Shown here: piece by piece, positions 1-6,257 of the stretch
Numbering within the stretch: the first letter of the stretch is position 1
Layout of the letters: each line of letters starts with the position of its first letter
Assembly (NCBI GenBank): GCA_045604285.1
Contig: JAZUNS010000141.1
Span: 1 to 6,257 of the forward strand
DNA: 6,257 nucleotides
Direction of reading: 5' to 3'
Source: SIG636 sp045604285
GTDB lineage: Bacteria; Bacillota; Clostridia; Oscillospirales; CAG-382
Translations under genes and position numbers: made by a program
Notes under the pieces: generated by a model
What the model was told of the DNA's origin: nothing
Database searches by the model: none
What the model saw: only the letters and a program-made list of their open reading frames with translations

Positions 1-417
1 GGTCTTGTTCATATATACGCACATTGCGGGAACGCCAACCTGACGAGCGAGGAGTATGTGTTCACGAGTCTGCTGCATGGGGCCGTCAGTAGAAGCAACA
101 ACGAGAATTGCGCCGACCATCTGAGCAGCACCGGTGAACATGTTCTTAACGTAGTCGGCGTGGCCGGGGCAGTCAACATGAGCATAGTGTCTGTTAGCAG
201 TTTCGTATTCAACGTGTCTGGTATTGATCGTAATACCTCTTGCCTTTTCTTCGGGAGCGTTGTCGATCTGGTCATATGCCAAGAATTCGATTGCTTCGTT
301 GCCGAGAGAAAGAGTCTTGGTTATAGCAGCGGTAAGGGTGGTCTTGCCGTGGTCAACGTGGCCGATAGTGCCTATATTGACATGGGGCTTATTTCTTTCA
401 AATTTTGCCTTTGCCAT
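1..417 (-). CDS. tuf: Elongation factor Tu, N-terminal part (gene continues past base 1)
   Basis: EF-Tu is the cytoplasmic GTPase that carries aminoacyl-tRNA to the ribosomal A site. Only 139 of roughly 400 codons are visible, all in the G domain. Motifs by residue: P-loop GHVDHGKT (19-26), switch I RGITIN (60-65), switch II DCPGH (82-86) with the catalytic His86, and the start of the NKxD guanine-specificity motif (N137-K138-T139), cut by the window edge. The ATG at 415-417 begins the usual MAKAKFERNKPHVNIGTIGH N-terminus. AGGAGG (427-432) lies 9 nt upstream, so the start is secure. The gene follows fusA by 105 nt and has its own promoter in that gap. Odd residues: QMVGAI replaces the usual QMDGAI (Val101 for Asp), NMFTG replaces NMITG, and GPMQQT replaces GPMPQT. 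The str-operon position supports the main tuf copy; a second copy elsewhere cannot be excluded. Confidence 0.97.
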   Translation of the reverse strand, partial: MAKAKFERNKPHVNIGTIGHVDHGKTTLTAAITKTLSLGNEAIEFLAYDQIDNAPEEKARGITINTRHVEYETANRHYAHVDCPGHADYVKNMFTGAAQMVGAILVVASTDGPMQQTREHILLARQVGVPAMCVYMNKT

Positions 418-426
418 TAAAAATTT

Positions 427-432
427 CCTCCT
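427..432 (-). promoter_or_regulatory. Shine-Dalgarno site of tuf
   Basis: The minus strand reads AGGAGG, a full match to the anti-Shine-Dalgarno core, 9 nt before the tuf ATG. It fits high-level translation of EF-Tu. Confidence 0.9.
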
Positions 433-455
433 GAATTACATATAATATTACTTTA

Positions 456-484
456 ATAATAAACAATTTTTCCCTTTATGTCAA
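456..484 (-). promoter_or_regulatory. Housekeeping sigma promoter for tuf in the fusA-tuf gap
   Basis: On the minus strand a perfect -35 box TTGACA (479-484) is followed by exactly 17 nt and then the -10 box TATTAT (456-461), five of six matches to TATAAT. Transcription would start near 449-451, giving a leader of about 33 nt that contains the AGGAGG ribosome binding site. Box quality, spacing and position between a gene end and the next start make a real sigma-70/SigA promoter likely. Promoters directly before tuf are known in other bacteria and let EF-Tu be made in excess over EF-G. No start-site data are available here. Confidence 0.85.
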
Positions 485-487
485 GGG
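472..487. repeat. Short inverted repeat overlapping the tuf -35 box
   Basis: The minus strand reads CCCTTGACATAAAGGG: 5-bp arms CCCTT and AAGGG around a 6-nt centre, and the left arm runs into the TTGACA box. On the plus strand the same arms precede a run of six T, so it looks like a weak terminator in that direction, but no plus-strand gene leads into it. It may be a chance feature of the promoter or a small operator. Confidence 0.35.
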
Positions 488-505
488 TTTTTTATAAAAA
501 CTTAG

Positions 506-522
506 GCTTTTATGCAAAAAGC
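506..522 (-). terminator. Weak hairpin just after the fusA stop, possible partial terminator
   Basis: Directly after the fusA TAA the minus strand reads GCTTTT-TGCAT-AAAAGC, a perfect 6-bp stem with a 5-nt loop. After five more bases comes a run of five T (496-500). The stem has only two G:C pairs and the T-run is not adjacent, so full termination is unlikely. It could trim or protect the fusA mRNA end, or mean nothing. Confidence 0.25.
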
Positions 523-2595
523 TTATACGTTTTTGCCTTGGATAATAGCTTCCATAACGGACTTGGGAACTTCAGCATAATGGCTGGGTTCCATAGAGTA
601 GTTACCTCTGCCCTGGGTCATGGAACGCATATCGGTAGCGTAGCCGAACATTTCGGAAAGGGGCACGTGGGCAGTTATCTGCTGCGCGCCGGTAAGAGCT
701 GTCATCTCCTGGATTGCACCGCGACGGGTGGTAATGTCACCGATTACGGAGCCGAGGTATTCCTCGGGAGTGATAACAACAACCTTCATGATAGGCTCGG
801 TCAAGGTAGGATCTGCCTTCTTCATTGCTGCCTTAAACGCCATAGAGCCGGCAATCTTAAACGCCATTTCCGAAGAGTCAACTTCGTGGTAGGATCCGTC
901 GGTAACGGTTGCCTTAACGTCAACAACGTTGTAGCCTGCAAGTACGCCGTTTTGCATTGCGCTTTCAATACCGCTCTTAACTGCGCCCATATATTCCTTA
1001 GGAATGGCGCCGCCGACGGTCTTGTCCACAAATTCAAAGCCGCTGCCTGCCTCACCGGGTTCCAGGGTGAGCTTAACGTGGCCGTACTGACCCTTAGCAC
1101 CGCTTTGACGCACGAATTTTTCATCGGCATCTGCAGCTTTACGGATCGCCTCACGGTAAGAAACCTGAGGTTTACCTACGTTTGCTTCCACACGGAACTC
1201 ACGCATAAGTCTGTCAACGATAATTTCAAGGTGCAGCCCGCCCATACCTGCAATGATGGTCTGACCGGTTTCCGCATCGGTATAGGTGCGGAAGGTGGGG
1301 TCTTCCTCTGCCAGTCTGGAAAGGGCAATACCCATCTTTTCCTGGCCTGCCTTGGTCTTGGGCTCGATTGCTACACGGATAACGGGCTCGGGGAATACCA
1401 TGGACTCAAGTATTACGGGATGCTTTTCGTCACAAAGGGTGTCGCCGGTGGTAGAATTCTTAAAGCCTACTACTGCGGCGATTTCGCCTGCGCCTATCTC
1501 GTCAACGTCCTCTCTGTGGTTAGCGTGCATCATAAGGATACGGCCCATACGCTCTCTTACGCCCTTAACTGCGTTGTAAACAACGGAGCCGGACTTGATA
1601 GAGCCGGAGTATACCCTTACAAAGCAGATCTTACCAACAAAGGGGTCTGCCATAATTTTAAAAGCCAAAGCGGAAAAGGGCTGGTCCTCGCCGGTTATAC
1701 GCTCTTCTTCTTCCTCGGTGTCGGGGTTAACACCCTTAATGTTTTCAATGTCCAAGGGGGAGGGCATATAATCGATAACTGCGTCAAGCAGCTTCTGAAC
1801 GCCTCTGTTCCTATAAGATGTACCGCAGAAAACGGGAACCATCTTATTATCTATGGTAGCCTTACGGATAGCTACCTTCAGTTCGTCAACGGTGATTTCT
1901 TCTTCCTCAAGGAACTTATCCATAAGGGCATCGTCAAAGCCGCAAACGTTTTCAACAAGCTGGGCACGGTACTGCTCTGCCTTTTCCTTCATGTCTGCGG
2001 GTACCTCGGTTTCAAGAACGTCGGTGCCGTCTTCGTTCTGATAAATATATGCGGTCATGGTAAGCAAGTCGATAAGACCTTTAAAATCACTCTCCGCACC
2101 GATGGGAAGCTGCATAGGAACTGCGTTTGCACGCAATCTTTCATGCATCATATCAACCACGCGGTAGAAGTTTGCGCCGGTGATATCCATCTTGTTTACG
2201 TATGCCATACGGGGAACCTTGTACTTGTCAGCCTGATGCCAGACTGTTTCCGACTGAGGTTCAACGCCGCCTTTAGCGCAGAACACGGTAACGGAGCCAT
2301 CAAGCACTCTAAGAGAGCGCTCTACTTCCGCGGTAAAGTCCACGTGGCCGGGAGTGTCGATAATGTTTATACGATATCCCTTCCAATAGCAGGTAGTAGC
2401 AGCAGAGGTAATGGTTATACCACGTTCCTGCTCCTGCTCCATCCAGTCCATAGTAGCTGCACCCTCGTGGGTTTCGCCCAATTTGTGGGTCTTACCGGTG
2501 TAATAAAGGATACGTTCCGTCGTCGTTGTTTTGCCTGCGTCTATATGCGCCATTATACCGATGTTACGCATATTATCAAGCTGATATTTTGCCAT
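523..2595 (-). CDS. fusA: Elongation factor G (translocase GTPase)
   Basis: EF-G drives tRNA-mRNA translocation after peptide bond formation and, with RRF, splits ribosomes. The 690-residue length is normal for full-length EF-G. Motifs: P-loop AHIDAGKT (16-23), switch I RGITI (58-62), switch II DTPGH (80-84) with catalytic His84, NKMD (134-137), then the G' insert, domain II (about 290-400), III (405-480), IV (485-605) and V (to the end). The domain IV tip GSYHEVDSSEMAFK carries His570, which matches the conserved tip histidine that enters the decoding centre. The intact, well-matched GTPase and operon position point to the main EF-G, not the EF-G2, LepA or TetM-type paralogs. The ATG follows AGGAG (2602-2606) by 6 nt, and rpsG ends 38 nt upstream. 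Odd: the near-invariant domain III motif GMGELHLE reads GMGGLHLE (Gly453, codon 1237-1239), next to residues linked to fusidic acid resistance in other species. Confidence 0.98.
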   Translation of the reverse strand: MAKYQLDNMRNIGIMAHIDAGKTTTTERILYYTGKTHKLGETHEGAATMDWMEQEQERGITITSAATTCYWKGYRINIIDTPGHVDFTAEVERSLRVLDGSVTVFCAKGGVEPQSETVWHQADKYKVPRMAYVNKMDITGANFYRVVDMMHERLRANAVPMQLPIGAESDFKGLIDLLTMTAYIYQNEDGTDVLETEVPADMKEKAEQYRAQLVENVCGFDDALMDKFLEEEEITVDELKVAIRKATIDNKMVPVFCGTSYRNRGVQKLLDAVIDYMPSPLDIENIKGVNPDTEEEEERITGEDQPFSALAFKIMADPFVGKICFVRVYSGSIKSGSVVYNAVKGVRERMGRILMMHANHREDVDEIGAGEIAAVVGFKNSTTGDTLCDEKHPVILESMVFPEPVIRVAIEPKTKAGQEKMGIALSRLAEEDPTFRTYTDAETGQTIIAGMGGLHLEIIVDRLMREFRVEANVGKPQVSYREAIRKAADADEKFVRQSGAKGQYGHVKLTLEPGEAGSGFEFVDKTVGGAIPKEYMGAVKSGIESAMQNGVLAGYNVVDVKATVTDGSYHEVDSSEMAFKIAGSMAFKAAMKKADPTLTEPIMKVVVITPEEYLGSVIGDITTRRGAIQEMTALTGAQQITAHVPLSEMFGYATDMRSMTQGRGNYSMEPSHYAEVPKSVMEAIIQGKNV

Positions 2596-2601
2596 ACAAT
2601 T

Positions 2602-2606
2602 CTCCT
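2602..2606 (-). promoter_or_regulatory. Shine-Dalgarno site of fusA
   Basis: The minus strand reads AGGAG six nt before the fusA ATG, inside the 38-nt rpsG-fusA gap. I see no terminator or promoter in that gap, so rpsG and fusA are probably on one transcript. Confidence 0.85.
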
Positions 2607-2633
2607 GTTTTTTTAAAAACGCTTATTTTAAGT

Positions 2634-3104
2634 TTACCACTTATAGTGAGCAAACGCCTTGTTAGCTTCTGCCATTCTATGGGTATCGTCCTTCTTCTTA
2701 ACGGCGCCGCCAAGATTGTTGGTAGCATCGATAATCTCGTTTGCGAGACGTTCATACATCTTTCTGTCACTTCTGGATCTTGCATAAGAAACAAGCCATC
2801 TGAGACCGAGAGTCTGGCGTCTTTCTGCTCTTACTTCCATAGGAACCTGGTAGTTAGAGCCGCCTCTGCGGACAGATTTAACCTCAAGGTTAGGCATAAT
2901 GTTTTCAAGGGCTTTCTGGAACTGCTCGAGAGCATTGGCGCCGGTCTTCTGTTCAACCATTGCAAATGCATCATAAACTATTCTCTGAGCAACACCCTTT
3001 TTACCGTCATACATAATCTGATTGGTAAGCTTGGTTACCAAAGTGGAATTGTACATAGGGTCGGGTAAAACGTCCCTCTTAAAACCATGCACTCTTCTGG
3101 GCAC
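2634..3104 (-). CDS. rpsG: 30S ribosomal protein S7
   Basis: S7 binds the 3' major domain of 16S rRNA, starts assembly of the 30S head and lies at the E-site/mRNA exit. With the GTG at 3102-3104 as start the protein is 156 residues, the common bacterial length, and begins (M)PRRVHGFKRDVLPDP, matching the family N-terminus. An in-frame ATG at 3120-3122 would add six residues, but it overlaps the upstream edge of the Shine-Dalgarno sequence, so GTG is much more likely. Family signatures are DGKKGVAQRIVYDAF, YQVPMEVRAERRQTLGLRWL, NNLGGAVKKKDDTHRMAEAN and the C-terminal AFAHYKW. The segment SVRRGGSNYQVP departs mildly from the usual SRRVGGATYQVP. The gene sits 152 nt after rpsL and 38 nt before fusA. 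In E. coli, S7 represses its own operon by binding the rpsL-rpsG junction; whether that applies here is unknown. Confidence 0.97.
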   Translation of the reverse strand: MPRRVHGFKRDVLPDPMYNSTLVTKLTNQIMYDGKKGVAQRIVYDAFAMVEQKTGANALEQFQKALENIMPNLEVKSVRRGGSNYQVPMEVRAERRQTLGLRWLVSYARSRSDRKMYERLANEIIDATNNLGGAVKKKDDTHRMAEANKAFAHYKW

Positions 3105-3112
3105 TGTACTTC

Positions 3113-3118
3113 CCTCCT
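3113..3118 (-). promoter_or_regulatory. Shine-Dalgarno site that fixes the rpsG start
   Basis: AGGAGG (within AAGGAGGGA, 3111-3119) lies 8 nt before the GTG at 3102-3104. The upstream in-frame ATG (3120-3122) directly abuts the purine run, so it has no usable ribosome site of its own. This sets GTG as the S7 start. Confidence 0.9.
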
Positions 3119-3158
3119 TCATAAATTTTAAAAATGAGATCTTAGGTACTCGGAATAA

Positions 3159-3180
3159 TTCCGTAAGGCTTCCTTAAGGC
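3159..3180. repeat. Tandem pair of 11-bp near-identical repeats
   Basis: The plus strand reads TTCCGTAAGGC (3159-3169) directly followed by TTCCTTAAGGC (3170-3180), differing at one base. The second copy contains the 8-bp palindrome CCTTAAGG. The first begins within the CGGAATAATTCCG inverted repeat. Confidence 0.75.
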
Positions 3181-3186
3181 AAAATC

Positions 3187-3216
3187 ATTATATATATGAT
3201 ATTGCGCTTAATTTAA
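3187..3216 (-). promoter_or_regulatory. Possible weak promoter ahead of rpsG
   Basis: The minus strand has a perfect TATAAT (3187-3192). The best -35 candidate is TTAAAT (3211-3216), 18 nt upstream and matching only three of six consensus bases. The surroundings are an AT repeat, where TATAAT arises easily, so this is a weak call. Confidence 0.22.
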
Positions 3217-3256
3217 AGCACAAACTATTTGTTTCCGATTTTAAAAATGCGGTGGA

Positions 3257-3673
3257 TTACTTCTTCTTAGGTCTCTTTGCACCGTACTTGGAGCGAGCCT
3301 GATTTCTGTTAGCAACGCCCTGGGTATCCAATTTACCGCGGATGATGTGGTAACGAACACCGGGGAGGTCCTTACCTCTGCCGCCTCTGATAAGAACTAC
3401 AGAGTGTTCCTGCAGGTTGTGACCGATGCCGGGGATGTAAGAAGTAACTTCCATACCGTTGGTAAGTCTAACTCTTGCGATCTTACGCTGTGCGGAGTTA
3501 GGCTTCTTAGGGGTTTTGATAGCAACCTTAGTGCAAACGCCTCTTTTTTGAGGAGAGGGCTGATCGGTAGCCTTTTTCTTCAAAAGGTTAACGCCCTTCT
3601 GCAAAGCAGGGGACTTGGACTTATAGGTAGCCATCTGTCTGCCATGTCTTACAAGCTGATTAAATGTAGGCAC
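3257..3673 (-). CDS. rpsL: 30S ribosomal protein S12
   Basis: S12 lies at the 30S decoding centre, checks codon-anticodon fit and is the classic streptomycin-resistance locus. The 138-residue protein starts with GTG (3671-3673), 8 nt after AGGAG, and begins (M)PTFNQLVRHGR. It is the long form: an extra stretch of about 13 residues (28-40) separates the N-terminus from SPQKRGVCTK, unlike the 124-residue E. coli protein. Landmarks: TPKKPNS (54-60), PGIGHNLQEHSVVLIRGG (81-98), KDLPGVRYH (101-109), and the basic tail SKYGAKRPKKK. Lys56 and Lys101 match E. coli K43 and K88 (counting Met), so the usual streptomycin-resistance changes at those two sites are absent. Asp102, the RimO methylthiolation site in E. 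coli, is kept. Odd: Gln62 replaces the near-invariant Leu of NSALRK, and Gly100 replaces Val in GGRVKDLPG. It follows rpoC by 69 nt with no L7Ae-like gene between. Confidence 0.98.
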   Translation of the reverse strand: MPTFNQLVRHGRQMATYKSKSPALQKGVNLLKKKATDQPSPQKRGVCTKVAIKTPKKPNSAQRKIARVRLTNGMEVTSYIPGIGHNLQEHSVVLIRGGRGKDLPGVRYHIIRGKLDTQGVANRNQARSKYGAKRPKKK

Positions 3674-3681
3674 TGTTTTTT

Positions 3682-3686
3682 CTCCT
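3682..3686 (-). promoter_or_regulatory. Shine-Dalgarno site of rpsL
   Basis: The minus strand reads AAAGGAGA, with the AGGAG core 8 nt before the GTG start codon. The strong site and the family-typical N-terminus support GTG as the true start. Confidence 0.88.
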
Positions 3687-3710
3687 TTCTTAAGTATTTT
3701 TTATGCTAAA

Positions 3711-3728
3711 GCCCCCAAAAGGGGGGGC
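3711..3728 (-). terminator. C/G-rich hairpin between rpoC and rpsL, possible attenuator
   Basis: On the minus strand GCCCCC pairs with GGGGGC across a CCTTTT loop: a 6-bp, all G:C stem that begins 14 nt after the rpoC stop. Only three T follow the stem before TTTAGCATAAAAAATA, so a full intrinsic terminator is doubtful. It may reduce read-through from rpoBC into the str genes, or be an mRNA end or processing point. No clear promoter follows it, so some read-through would be needed to express rpsL. Confidence 0.45.
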
Positions 3729-3742
3729 GTAAAGCCACCCGA

Positions 3743-6257
<2,515 letters not shown>

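Larger units (their letters stand above)
3125..3249 (-). other. Repeat- and hairpin-rich spacer between rpsL and rpsG
   Basis: This covers most of the 152-nt rpsL-rpsG gap. I see, by position: a perfect 12-bp direct repeat ATTTTAAAAATG at 3125-3136 and 3238-3249, close to either end; an inverted repeat CGGAA-TTA-TTCCG on the minus strand (3151-3163); two adjacent 11-bp near-copies (3159-3180); a stem of 4 bp, one mismatch and 5 bp with a 7-nt loop (3179-3205); a 6-bp stem GTGCTT/AAGCGC with one G-U pair (3204-3221); and ACAAA/TTTGT (3220-3232). Some stems share bases and would compete. No ORF is present and I recognise no Rfam family. It could be a translational control site for rpsG, an mRNA processing region, or AT-rich sequence with chance symmetry. 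Confidence 0.5.

Noticed and set aside
478..2616. Long plus-strand open frame of 712 codons antisense to fusA
   Set aside because: It mirrors the whole of fusA, has a Cys/His/Asn-rich composition with no recognisable domain, and lacks a convincing ribosome site. It is an antisense frame left open by fusA codon use.
2596..2633. T- and A-runs in the rpsG-fusA gap as a terminator
   Set aside because: The A/T runs have no G:C stem before them, and the gap is the length expected for co-transcribed genes.
2526..3068. Plus-strand frame of 180 codons across fusA and rpsG
   Set aside because: It is antisense to two clear genes and spans their junction, with no family resemblance.
3187..3192. TATAAT in the rpsL-rpsG gap as a firm promoter
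   Set aside because: It sits inside an AT alternation and the best -35 matches only three bases, so it is kept only as a low-confidence feature.
3347..3709. Plus-strand frame of 120 codons antisense to rpsL
   Set aside because: It covers the reverse of S12 and shows no domain or credible start signal.

Overview
The window is a stretch of the bacterial str region, read entirely from the minus strand. In transcription order it holds the 3' two-thirds of rpoC (RNA polymerase beta'), rpsL (ribosomal protein S12), rpsG (S7), fusA (elongation factor G) and the first 139 codons of tuf (EF-Tu), which runs off at base 1. There are no tRNA or rRNA genes, mobile elements, CRISPR arrays or phage genes, and no convincing plus-strand gene. 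I did not find a new multi-gene system. The unusual content is in the spacers and in amino-acid changes at normally invariant sites.

Organism: most likely a Firmicute of the class Clostridia, probably an uncultured lineage. rpoC runs straight into the str genes. S12 is the long (138-residue) form with the extra N-terminal segment seen in Firmicutes. EF-G has clostridial-style stretches (NKMDITGANFYRVVDMM, CGTSYRNRGVQ). Beta' has no large insertion in the trigger loop, unlike Gammaproteobacteria. Shine-Dalgarno sequences are strong, coding DNA is of moderate GC and spacers are AT-rich. This placement comes from reading, not from a phylogeny.

Layout on the minus strand: rpoC (6257 to 3743); a 69-nt gap with a C/G-rich hairpin; rpsL (GTG start at 3673, stop at 3257); a 152-nt gap rich in small inverted and direct repeats; rpsG (GTG start at 3104, stop at 2634); a 38-nt gap; fusA (2595 to 523); a 105-nt gap with a near-consensus housekeeping promoter; tuf (417 to the window edge). 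All four visible stops are TAA. No stretch above 300 bases lacks a gene.

The genes link transcription and translation: beta' forms much of the polymerase active centre, S12 and S7 are 30S proteins of the decoding centre and head, and EF-Tu and EF-G drive tRNA delivery and translocation. The promoter ahead of tuf would let EF-Tu be made in excess of the upstream genes. Points worth checking are replacements of near-invariant residues in beta' (NADFDGDQM-A to P, and the start of the bridge helix), S12 (NSAL to NSAQ, GRVKD to GRGKD), EF-G (GMGELH to GMGGLH) and EF-Tu (QMDGAI to QMVGAI), and the structured rpsL-rpsG spacer.
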